This document shows, in pieces, positions 1-5,689 of a stretch of 5,926 nt of DNA. The position numbers were made by a program, and so were the translations under genes. Below the pieces are notes generated by a model that ran no database searches, had not been told where the DNA came from, and worked only from the letters and a program-made list of their open reading frames with translations. Source of the DNA: Anaerolineae bacterium (GTDB lineage: Bacteria; Chloroflexota; Anaerolineae; 4572-78; NAK82). The stretch's first letter is position 1. The number at the start of each line of letters is the position of its first letter. The stretch is from NCBI GenBank assembly GCA_030598425.1, contig JAUVPY010000193.1, forward strand, positions 1 to 5,926, written 5' to 3'.

Positions 1-18
1 AAGTCTTGGGGTCCCCAA

Positions 19-54
19 ACCGCCTGTGCCGCCCACACAGGCGGTCTCTTTTTT
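19..54 (+). terminator. Rho-independent terminator of an upstream gene
   Basis: A perfect GC-rich stem, CCGCCTGTG (20-28) pairing with CACAGGCGG (36-44), encloses a 7-nt loop. An extra A-T pair (19 with 45) closes its base. TCTC and a run of six T (49-54) follow. This is the textbook intrinsic terminator reading rightward; the left flank has no T-run for the other strand. The terminated gene or RNA lies outside the window. The terminator insulates the TPR gene promoter that begins about 40 bp further on. Confidence 0.9.
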
Positions 55-93
55 CCCAAAATGTCCCCTCGCAGCGAGAGCCGCTTTTTTAAT

Positions 94-123
94 TTGACAT
101 AGTTGTGGTATACTTGATATAGG
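94..123 (+). promoter_or_regulatory. Promoter of the TPR gene (extended -10, possibly two overlapping starts)
   Basis: An extended -10 element, TGG+TATACT, sits at 106-114 inside TGTGGTATACT (104-114), the same core seen at the two promoters near 5381 and 5502. It predicts a start near 121 and a leader of about 34 nt. A perfect -35 hexamer TTGACA (94-99) lies only 9 bp from TATACT, too close to serve it. It would fit GATATA (116-121, 16-bp spacer) or TATAGG (118-123, 18-bp spacer) instead. Either one extended -10 promoter lacking a good -35, or two overlapping promoters, could drive the gene. Confidence 0.7.
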
Positions 124-154
124 ACTTCATCCGACGTCTCGGGGAGACTTTAAG

Positions 155-2434
155 ATGGCTGGCAACCGCGAGAAATTTGAACAAGCTATGCGCGATGCTT
201 ACGATCATAGTTGGAATCAAAATTGGGAAGCAGCCATCGAGGCCTACAAACAGGCCCTTGTAGAATCGCCCACGGACCTGGCTGCAACTTTGGGTCTGGG
301 CGGTGCATTTCTGGAAATGGGGCAACCACAGGTCGCACTGAAGGTCTTTGAACGAGCTGTGCAAGTTGCCCCTGAGGATACCAGTGCGTTGGCCAAGCTG
401 GCTGATGTGCAGGAACGTCTGGGCCGACCCGAAGACGCGGCTGCCACTCAATTTCGAACCGGCAATGCCTTTGTCCAGCAAGGTAAATTGGAAGAAGCCG
501 CTGATGCCTGGGCTCACGCCCTACGCCTGGCCCCCGACCAAGCCGAAACCCATCTCCAACTGGCCCAAGTCTTGGAGCAACTCGACCGATCGGAGCAGGC
601 AGCCGCTGAATACGTCAACCTGGCGATCATCGCTCAACGTCAAGGTGATGTAGACTTGGCCATAGAGCATTGTCAGCAAGCTCTGCGCCTGGACCCCGAC
701 ACCAGCCAGGCGCAAACTATGTTCGAGTCGCTGCAGACCGCACGCCAGCCGGAGGCCATTGATCTTGAGTTCTGGGACGAGCTGGAATCCGAACCAGATC
801 GCTCGGAGCCGACAGATGAGGACGTTTTCAGCTTCGAGAGCCTGACGCGCGAAGCGGAGGAGACAGATGGCCACAGCCCAATGGAGCTGTCACAACGACG
901 CGCATTACAGGAATTGGCCGAGACGCTCTTCGAAGCTGGCGCGGATGGTAGTCCAGATTTGGCAACAGTGGCCATCATTGGCCAGGCCATAGATCAGCAA
1001 ACTCGTGGCATTGTGGATGACGCCATCGAGAACTATCGCAAGGTCCTCAAAAGTGGCCTCACCCGTACAGCCGTCTTCTTCAATCTGGGAACGCTCTACT
1101 ACGAGCGCATACGCTACGACGATGCGGTGGAGGCTTTCCGGCGTTCGATGCGCGACGAAGCATATACACTTGGTTCTCACTACGCGCTGGGTCTCACGTA
1201 TCGTGCAGCCGGGAATATCGATCGATCTCTGGAACATTTTCTCGAGCTTGTGAAGATGGTTGATGTGGAAACTGTCCGCCCCGACCAGGTGGAGGGTCTC
1301 ACTGCCACCTACCAACAGCTAAGTGATAAGCACATTGCCAAAGGTGACACTGAAAAAGCGAATATCTTCACCACGACTCTATTGGAATTCTTCTCCGCGC
1401 CGAACTGGGAGGGTAGGGCGCGTGAGGTTCGTCGGCGTATGGACAGTTTGTCGGAAACTGGCGACTTGATGACCCTCGCCGAGTATCTGGAGGCACCTGA
1501 AACCGAAGTCATTGTTTCAGCGATGGCACTGACGGGGGAGTATGTTCGGCGCAATATGCTGATGACAGCGGCCGAAGAGTGTTTCCGAGCTATTCAGAAA
1601 GCGCCAAGCTATTTACCTCTACACGTTCGGCTGGGCGACATCTTCTTGAAGCAGGAACATACTCAAGAAGCCGTCACCAAGTATTTGGTTGTGTCCGACG
1701 TTTACCAGATGCGTGGTGACTCTCAGCAAGCGATCAACATTTATCAAAGAGTGCTCCGTCTGGCCCCGATGGACGTGAAGGTTCGAGCCAAGTTAATTGA
1801 TTTGCTAATAATCCGAGGTGAGGTAGAGCAGGCCCTTGAGCAATATCTGACTCTCGCCGATGTCCATTACCAGTTGGCCCAGGTGGATCAGTCGCTGGAG
1901 AAATATAACGAAGCCTTGCGTTTGGCCTCTAGTTCTGCCGACGAAAACGCCTGGAAGGTGAACGTTTTGCATCGAATAGGGGACATCTATAACCAGCGCG
2001 TTGATTGGGCACAAGCGACTATGGCCTATGAGTCTATTGTGGCCTTATCCTCGGATGACGAACGAGCCCAGTTGGCACTGGTAGATCTCTATTTCAAGCA
2101 AGGTGAGAACGAAAAGGCATTGGAGTCGCTCGATTCGTTGCTGGGCACCTACCAGAGTACTGGCAAAACTCAGCAAGTTCTAACTGTGCTGCGAGAGGCG
2201 GTGCAGACGCGACCGGAAGAGATGGGGCTACGTGCCAGATTGGCTGCTGCTTTTGCGCGGCAAGGGATGGCCAGCGAAGCCATCGCTGAGTACGATGCCT
2301 TAGGCGAAATGCAGTTGGAAGCAGGACTTCGTGAGGAGGCTGCCCGGACCATTCAGACCATTATTAGCTTGAGGCCCGATGACATAGAGGGGTATCGCCG
2401 TCTATATTCACAAATAAAGGGTGGCGGCCTGTAG
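155..2434 (+). CDS. Large cytoplasmic tetratricopeptide-repeat (TPR) protein
   Basis: A 759-residue protein made almost wholly of TPR helices, with no signal peptide, membrane segment or catalytic domain visible. TPR proteins are protein-binding scaffolds; the partner here is unknown. TPR-like units are visible around residues 8-75, 97-183, 273-369, 454-540, 543-633, 636-688 and 690-743, many ending in an 'ALRLxP' type turn. Residues about 200-240 form an acidic, low-complexity linker (EFWDELESEPDRSEPTDEDV) separating an N-terminal array from the long C-terminal one. Residues about 415-450 are a less repeat-like helical stretch. ATG at 155 is supported by GGGGAG (141-146) with an 8-nt spacer and by the promoter just upstream. 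The gene is on the same strand as cdaA but 415 bp away, so a link to c-di-AMP signalling is only suggested by position. The TPR fold is sure; the function is not assigned. Confidence 0.93.
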   Translation: MAGNREKFEQAMRDAYDHSWNQNWEAAIEAYKQALVESPTDLAATLGLGGAFLEMGQPQVALKVFERAVQVAPEDTSALAKLADVQERLGRPEDAAATQFRTGNAFVQQGKLEEAADAWAHALRLAPDQAETHLQLAQVLEQLDRSEQAAAEYVNLAIIAQRQGDVDLAIEHCQQALRLDPDTSQAQTMFESLQTARQPEAIDLEFWDELESEPDRSEPTDEDVFSFESLTREAEETDGHSPMELSQRRALQELAETLFEAGADGSPDLATVAIIGQAIDQQTRGIVDDAIENYRKVLKSGLTRTAVFFNLGTLYYERIRYDDAVEAFRRSMRDEAYTLGSHYALGLTYRAAGNIDRSLEHFLELVKMVDVETVRPDQVEGLTATYQQLSDKHIAKGDTEKANIFTTTLLEFFSAPNWEGRAREVRRRMDSLSETGDLMTLAEYLEAPETEVIVSAMALTGEYVRRNMLMTAAEECFRAIQKAPSYLPLHVRLGDIFLKQEHTQEAVTKYLVVSDVYQMRGDSQQAINIYQRVLRLAPMDVKVRAKLIDLLIIRGEVEQALEQYLTLADVHYQLAQVDQSLEKYNEALRLASSSADENAWKVNVLHRIGDIYNQRVDWAQATMAYESIVALSSDDERAQLALVDLYFKQGENEKALESLDSLLGTYQSTGKTQQVLTVLREAVQTRPEEMGLRARLAAAFARQGMASEAIAEYDALGEMQLEAGLREEAARTIQTIISLRPDDIEGYRRLYSQIKGGGL

Positions 2435-2476
2435 CTAGCAAATCAACACTGCACTATGCACTATCCTGCGCTCTCC

Positions 2477-2528
2477 GGCACTTGCTCGTGCCTAGCGGCA
2501 GGGTAGGCATAGCACAGGCACAAGTACC
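2477..2528 (+). other. Mutually exclusive hairpins downstream of the TPR gene
   Basis: GGCAC (2477-2481) can pair with GTGCC (2488-2492), and the overlapping TGCCTA (2489-2494) can pair with TAGGCA (2504-2509). The two helices share bases 2489-2492, so they compete. A further GGCACAAG just downstream could also pair with the first GTGCC arm. There is no T-run, so this is not an intrinsic terminator. It could stabilise the 3' end of the TPR mRNA. The stems are short, and chance formation is possible. Confidence 0.3.
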
Positions 2529-2837
2529 GGTCAATTTGCAGCCTTAGGAAGCGCCCAGGAATAACTTTCTGTTTTCAGGCCAAGATTCCGGGTGTAATCC
2601 TTCAGAATGTGCAAAGTTGTATTCGGACGCGGCCTTAGCATCTTCTGCTGAAATGCTGCTTGGGGCCGTAAACTGAGCTTGGGGTGCAGCAGTCCTGTGC
2701 CCTTTACCGCTGAAAGAACCCCCAGCCTACCGCTTTTTCCGCACCTGCTGCGGCGCAGATTCTTCATACTGCACCATTCTGTAAGGGCGCGCAGAGTAGG
2801 CCCTGGCAATCTGAATGATTTACCAATTTGCTGAGTT

Positions 2838-2842
2838 GGAGA
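2838..2842 (+). promoter_or_regulatory. Ribosome binding site fixing the TTG start of cdaA
   Basis: GGAGA, 7 nt upstream of TTG at 2850, is the only well-placed Shine-Dalgarno sequence near the beginning of the frame. The first ATG codon in frame is the one for Met46, inside membrane helix 2, which would destroy the first transmembrane segments. This supports TTG as the real start. Confidence 0.75.
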
Positions 2843-2849
2843 CACATCC

Positions 2850-3674
2850 TTGACAGACGTACCGTCTATCCTGTTACGGCTCGATTGGCCGAGCGTGATC
2901 GACATCTTGCTCGTTTCGATCATTTTCTATGGCTTGCTGACCATCATCCAAGGCACCCAGGCGGTTCAGCTACTGCGCGGCCTCATGATTATCGTGATCA
3001 TCACGGTCCTCGTCACCAGTGTGTTCCAACTAACGGCATTCAACTGGTTGATTCGCAATTCCTTGCCAGCTTTGCTGGTAGCCATTCCGGTGGTGTTCCA
3101 ACCGGAGCTGCGCCGGCTCTTGGAGCGGCTGGGGCGTAGCACCGGCGGCTTTCTCTACGTGCGTCCCCAAGAGACGGTCCGAGTCATTGAGACAGTTTCC
3201 CGGGCCTGCAGCCAGCTTGCCGTGTCCCGCCACGGAGCGCTTATAGTGTTGGAACGTGAGACCGGTCTGCAAGACATTATTGAAACCGGCGTGCGTCTCA
3301 ACGCTGAGGTATCCGAGGAGTTACTACTGACTCTCTTTTACCCAAACACAGCCCTCCACGATGGCGCAGTCATCATTCGGCAAGATCGCGCTGTGGCCGC
3401 TGGCTGTGTATTGCCGTTAAGCACTGCCGACGGTGGCGAACGAGCGCTAGGCACTCGCCACCGAGCTGCATTGGGCGTGACAGAATCAAGTGATGCGATC
3501 GTCGCCGTCGTCTCGGAAGAGACTGGCATCATTTCGATTGCTCACAGCGGACGTATAATTCGGCGCCTGGACGAGAAGCGACTAGCCAAAATCCTGGACG
3601 CTTTGTACCGCGCTGAGTTCGAAGCATCCTTGCCTGGATGGTGGCAGCGGCTGAGACGGTTGGCCAAGCGTTAG
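2850..3674 (+). CDS. cdaA: Membrane-bound diadenylate cyclase CdaA
   Basis: Condenses two ATP into cyclic di-AMP, the second messenger that controls potassium and osmolyte transport and wall homeostasis in many bacteria. The 274-residue length is normal for the family. Three hydrophobic helices lie at about residues 15-33, 42-58 and 68-84, then a DisA_N-type cyclase domain from about 100 to 255. Signature residues are intact: the metal/nucleotide motif LHDGAVII (169-176, Asp171), the ATP-binding motif GTRHRAALG (201-209), and SEETG (223-227). The C-terminal tail is basic (WWQRLRRLAKR). Translation starts at TTG, a weak start that may hold synthesis low. cdaR follows after 66 bp on the same strand, the usual pairing. 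DisA is excluded because the N-terminal membrane helices are present and the DNA-binding C-terminal region is absent. The enzyme should be active as read. Confidence 0.97.
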   Translation: MTDVPSILLRLDWPSVIDILLVSIIFYGLLTIIQGTQAVQLLRGLMIIVIITVLVTSVFQLTAFNWLIRNSLPALLVAIPVVFQPELRRLLERLGRSTGGFLYVRPQETVRVIETVSRACSQLAVSRHGALIVLERETGLQDIIETGVRLNAEVSEELLLTLFYPNTALHDGAVIIRQDRAVAAGCVLPLSTADGGERALGTRHRAALGVTESSDAIVAVVSEETGIISIAHSGRIIRRLDEKRLAKILDALYRAEFEASLPGWWQRLRRLAKR

Positions 3675-3684
3675 TTGCCGATAC

Positions 3685-3710
3685 CGCAGGCAGGGAACAG
3701 GCTGCTTGTG
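3685..3710 (+). other. Intercistronic hairpin between cdaA and cdaR
   Basis: CGCAGGCAG (3685-3693) can pair with CTGCTTGTG (3702-3710) as a 9-bp RNA stem with two G-U pairs and an 8-nt loop, just after the cdaA stop. No T-run follows, so it is unlikely to terminate. It could mark RNA processing or tune cdaR against cdaA expression. The two genes do not overlap, so strict translational coupling is unlikely. Confidence 0.35.
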
Positions 3711-3740
3711 AAGCCAGGGATGGTACGCTAAGGTATAGCG

Positions 3741-5036
3741 ATGATTCGCAAGGTGTTGCAAAGTCTGAGCACAATGATTCTCTCAATTATCCTGGCGACT
3801 ATGGTCTGGTTCGTGGCCGTGCGCGAGGGAAATCCACCCATTGAGGATGACTATGGGCAGAGCATCCCCCTGGAGGTTGAACACCTTCCAACTGATACCG
3901 TTATTTTTGGAGACGTGCCCGACCGGATGATGTTGCGATTGCGTGCGCCTCAGTCAAGTTGGGAAGAACTGTCGCCAGCAAAATTCAGGGCCTGGATCGA
4001 CCTAGACGGGTTGGCCCCTGGACTGCACGACGTACCCGTGAACTTAGACGTGTCGGATCGTTCTGTCGTCGTCGTTGAATCGCGGCCCAGCAGCGTCAAT
4101 GTCCGCCTCGAGCCTTTGGTCGAAGACCAGCACGCGATTCAAGTTGAGATTGTGGATACTGCCCCGTTGGGCTACATTGCACATACGCCGTCCGTGGAGC
4201 CCTTTACCGCCACTGTTAGCGGACCGGCGACCGTTGTCAACCAGGTCGCGCAAGTGTGGGGCGAAGCATATCTGCGGAGCGCCAAGGAGACAGTCGAGCG
4301 TTCAGTTGACCTGGCGGCTCGTGACGCCGACGGAGCCGTGCTTAAGGGCCTGACGATCACGCCACCCAAAGCTCACGTCATCGTGCCGGTTGATCAGCGG
4401 TTTGGCTATCGAGATGTGTCTGTCAGTGTGGTGATTACGGGCGAGGTAGCGCCGGGCTACTGGATCAGCAACATCGTCGTGGACCCATCAACGGTGACGG
4501 TGGTTGGTGGACCCGTGAACCTCAACAATCTCCCCGGCTTCGTCGAGACCTCCGAGGTGGACGTGAGGGGTGCGACTAACGAAATCGTCGAACGAGTTCC
4601 GTTCAACTTGCCGCCTGGTTTGTCGGTGGTCCAACCAGAGACTCAAGGAACTGATAACGTCGGTGGTGTGCTGGTGACAGTAGAGGTGTCTGCTATCGAG
4701 GGCGGGAAGACTGTACAACGGCCGGTGACGTTTCAAGGGCTGCGTGAGACCCGCTCGGCCACGGCCAGTCCATCCGAGGTGGACGTGATTCTCTCTGGGC
4801 CGCTGCCAGAGTTACAGTCACTGACCGCCCGGGACGTGACGGTTATCGCCGATCTCTTCGGCTTGGATCCGGGAAGTCACAAAGTCGAACTGACTGTAGT
4901 TGTTCCTGAAGGGTTGCGGGTAGAGAGCGTGCTGCCCGACACGGTTGAAGTCGAGATAAGGGTTGGCCAGCCCCAGGCACCTACAGGGACACTCATCCCC
5001 ACTGGTACGCCAACGCCCATCCCTGAGCGCGGCTAA
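3741..5036 (+). CDS. cdaR: CdaR, YbbR-domain regulator of CdaA
   Basis: A 431-residue envelope protein that in other bacteria binds CdaA through the membrane and modulates c-di-AMP synthesis. It opens with a short basic N-terminus (MIRK) and one uncleaved-looking anchor helix (about 9-27, SLSTMILSIILATMVWFVAV). Four YbbR-type beta domains follow, at about 38-125, 130-218, 223-318 and 325-409. Typical signatures are visible: VSGPATVVNQV (159-169), VGGPVNLNNL (255-264) with VDVRGA (273-278), and LSGPLPELQSL (351-361) with PGSHKVELTV. The tail after 410 is Thr/Pro/Gly-rich (TGTLIPTGTPTPIPERG), as often seen on exported proteins of Chloroflexota. The ATG start is preceded by TAAGG with 7-nt spacing and gives the correct N-terminal anchor. 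glmM, the common third gene of the module, does not follow; the next gene is convergent. Confidence 0.95.
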   Translation: MIRKVLQSLSTMILSIILATMVWFVAVREGNPPIEDDYGQSIPLEVEHLPTDTVIFGDVPDRMMLRLRAPQSSWEELSPAKFRAWIDLDGLAPGLHDVPVNLDVSDRSVVVVESRPSSVNVRLEPLVEDQHAIQVEIVDTAPLGYIAHTPSVEPFTATVSGPATVVNQVAQVWGEAYLRSAKETVERSVDLAARDADGAVLKGLTITPPKAHVIVPVDQRFGYRDVSVSVVITGEVAPGYWISNIVVDPSTVTVVGGPVNLNNLPGFVETSEVDVRGATNEIVERVPFNLPPGLSVVQPETQGTDNVGGVLVTVEVSAIEGGKTVQRPVTFQGLRETRSATASPSEVDVILSGPLPELQSLTARDVTVIADLFGLDPGSHKVELTVVVPEGLRVESVLPDTVEVEIRVGQPQAPTGTLIPTGTPTPIPERG

Positions 5037-5050
5037 CCAAAAACCAGGCA

Positions 5051-5070
5051 AGGGGGAGACTATGGAGTGA
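5051..5070 (+). promoter_or_regulatory. Strong ribosome-binding-site-like stretch with ATG-GAG-TGA after cdaR
   Basis: AGGGGGAG (5051-5058) is the most anti-16S-like stretch in the window. It sits before ATG GAG TGA (5062-5070) at about 3-nt spacing and before GTG (5067) at 8-nt spacing. The GTG opens a 90-codon frame to 5339 that runs antisense to the small membrane-protein gene. Its translation is Ser/Gly/Ile-rich and looks like a shadow. The site may be a relic of the start of a lost downstream operon gene, or chance. Confidence 0.3.
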
Positions 5071-5078
5071 GCCCACGC

Positions 5079-5093
5079 GGCGATGAATTCGCC
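5079..5093. other. Short hairpin between convergent genes
   Basis: GGCGA (5079-5083) and TCGCC (5089-5093) form a 5-bp stem with a 5-nt loop in the 68-bp space between the cdaR stop and the stop of the minus-strand gene. There is no T-run on either strand. It could act as a weak shared stop for the two converging transcripts, but it is too short to call a terminator. Confidence 0.25.
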
Positions 5094-5104
5094 ATGCTAA
5101 TTGA

Positions 5105-5311
5105 TCACACCTCCTGCAAAAGTGCTGGCGTAGGCGTGGGTGTAGGTTGGCGGCGCTGGCCGGTGCGCACCAGCGGCCATATCAGGGTAGCCAGCATTGA
5201 CAGGACAAGCAGCAAGGTGACCAGCGCCATAATCAGTCCGCGCCTGTTATTCCCCGGTTCTTCAACGAGCGAGTCCTCGTCCTGCGGTATCATTAAAGCT
5301 CTCTCTTCCAA
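5105..5311 (-). CDS. Small single-pass membrane protein, function unknown
   Basis: 68 residues. An acidic N-terminus (MEERALMIPQDEDSLVEEPG) is followed by NNRR, one strong transmembrane helix (about 25-46, GLIMALVTLLLVLSMLATLI), then RTGQRRQ and a PTPTPTP tail. I do not recognise a family. The helix and a dedicated promoter (TTGAAA-17-TATACT at 5381-5409, leader about 63 nt) argue that it is real, rather than the antisense 90-codon frame. The start is uncertain. The ATG at 5311 has GGAAGG only 3 nt away; Met7 (codon 5291-5293) has GAGAGAG at about 5 nt and would give 62 residues. Arg/Lys occur on both sides of the helix, so orientation is unclear. The gene converges on cdaR, whose C-terminal tail is also Thr/Pro-rich. 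No function is assigned. Confidence 0.7.
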   Translation of the reverse strand: MEERALMIPQDEDSLVEEPGNNRRGLIMALVTLLLVLSMLATLIWPLVRTGQRRQPTPTPTPALLQEV

Positions 5312-5380
5312 TGGCCTTCCGATCGCATCTCCGAAATAGACTTAAGACCAGGCGCCTCTGTTCAAGTTTTGCTTGCCTAA

Positions 5381-5409
5381 AGTATAGCACACTTGCCCAC
5401 GACTTTCAA
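5381..5409 (-). promoter_or_regulatory. Leftward promoter for the small membrane-protein gene
   Basis: Read on the minus strand: -35 TTGAAA (5409-5404), exactly 17 bp, then TATACT (5386-5381) with the extended -10 TGC immediately before it, inside TGTGCTATACT. The predicted start is an A near 5374. It matches the rightward promoter at 5479-5507 in -35 sequence, spacer length and -10, so both are probably read by the housekeeping sigma factor. Confidence 0.82.
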
Positions 5410-5478
5410 TCAAATTCGCTCCGCTTACCAGGCATATTGCTCGTGAAGTGTAGAATGCGTGGGGCAACCGTGGGATAA

Positions 5479-5507
5479 TTGAAAACATGGGCCAACTGTG
5501 ATATACT
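5479..5507 (+). promoter_or_regulatory. Rightward promoter for the dehydrogenase gene
   Basis: -35 TTGAAA (5479-5484), a 17-bp spacer and TATACT (5502-5507), with the extended -10 TGA at 5499-5501, inside TGTGATATACT. The predicted start is an A near 5514, giving a leader of about 176 nt before the ATG at 5690. The optimal spacing and extended -10 predict a strong promoter, so any control is likely exerted by a regulator or in the leader. Confidence 0.83.
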
Positions 5508-5566
5508 GAACACAGTCTATTTGTGAGAGGGCGCGAGATACCGATTTGTTCTGACGTGATGAGCCG

Positions 5567-5590
5567 GTCTCTTCTGTGAACCTCAGAGAC
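5567..5590 (+). other. Leader hairpin 1 upstream of the dehydrogenase
   Basis: GTCTCT (5567-5572) pairs perfectly with AGAGAC (5585-5590) around a 12-nt loop, about 53 nt into the predicted mRNA. No known riboswitch or T-box core is recognisable in the surrounding leader, and no T-run follows, so it is not a terminator. Confidence 0.4.
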
Positions 5591-5605
5591 GTATTACCCC
5601 ACCGT

Positions 5606-5620
5606 GTCCACGCCGTGGAC
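5606..5620. promoter_or_regulatory. Near-perfect palindrome, candidate operator or leader hairpin 2
   Basis: GTCCACGCCGTGGAC is symmetric at every position except the central base. As DNA it resembles a dimeric repressor site, about 92 bp downstream of the predicted start. As RNA it folds into a 6-bp stem (5606-5611 with 5615-5620) with a 3-nt loop. It lies 70 bp before the dehydrogenase ATG. Function is not shown; regulation by a sugar- or polyol-responsive repressor is a guess from the gene it precedes. Confidence 0.45.
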
Positions 5621-5689
5621 CGAACTGATTTCCGTTTCTGTTGATGAAGGTGCGTTGCATCGCTAGCATCTCTGTGGAGACAGCTCCCT

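Larger units (their letters stand above)
2435..2849. other. 415-bp intergenic gap, no convincing gene
   Basis: Between the TPR stop and the cdaA start I see no credible gene. A minus-strand open frame (2923 down to 2531, 130 codons) runs through it, but it begins inside cdaA, has no ribosome binding site, and its Arg/Lys/Ser/Leu-rich translation matches no family I recognise. The left part holds an exact 7-bp tandem repeat GCACTAT x2 (2451-2464) and short hairpins. A 5-bp hairpin CCGCA/TGCGG lies at 2739-2753. No T-tract terminator ends the TPR transcript, and no -35/-10 pair matching the window's other promoters precedes cdaA. The gap may be a long untranslated leader, decayed sequence, or an unrecognised RNA. 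Confidence 0.6.
5312..5689. other. 378-bp divergent intergenic region
   Basis: This stretch separates the minus-strand small membrane-protein gene from the dehydrogenase. From left to right it holds the leader of the small gene (to about 5374), its promoter (5381-5409), 69 bp between the two -35 elements with nothing I recognise, the rightward promoter (5479-5507), and a leader of about 176 nt with two hairpins. No open frame in it looks coding. Confidence 0.7.

Noticed and set aside
6..18. Palindrome TTGGGGTCCCCAA
   Set aside because: It may be the end of a feature cut off by the window edge; nothing else supports an operator or attachment site.
66..90. Possible second terminator (AGCG...CGCT followed by six T)
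   Set aside because: The stem is only 4 bp, too weak to call beside the strong terminator at 19-54.
2532..2831. 8-bp direct repeat CAATTTGC (2532-2539 and 2824-2831) that could be a target-site duplication around a 284-bp element
   Set aside because: An 8-base repeat is expected about once by chance in a gap this size, and the inner ends show no terminal inverted repeats.
2435..2849. c-di-AMP (ydaO-type) riboswitch ahead of cdaA
   Set aside because: I could not find the characteristic conserved core segments of that class in the gap.
2531..2923. Minus-strand 130-codon frame across the gap and the cdaA start
   Set aside because: It overlaps the certain start of cdaA, has no ribosome binding site at the first ATG or at the internal ATG near 2767, and its translation resembles no known family.
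5067..5339. Plus-strand 90-codon frame starting at GTG with a good ribosome binding site
   Set aside because: It is antisense to the small membrane-protein gene; its Ser/Gly/Ile-rich translation looks like a shadow, while the minus strand encodes a clear transmembrane helix and has its own promoter.
2482..5445. Shared 9-mer TTGCTCGTG at 2482 and 5437
   Set aside because: Nine-base matches are common by chance over 6 kb, and the flanks do not match.
5560..5582. TGATGAG ... GAA resembling a hammerhead ribozyme core in the dehydrogenase leader
   Set aside because: The full CTGATGA and GAAA core with properly paired flanking stems is absent.
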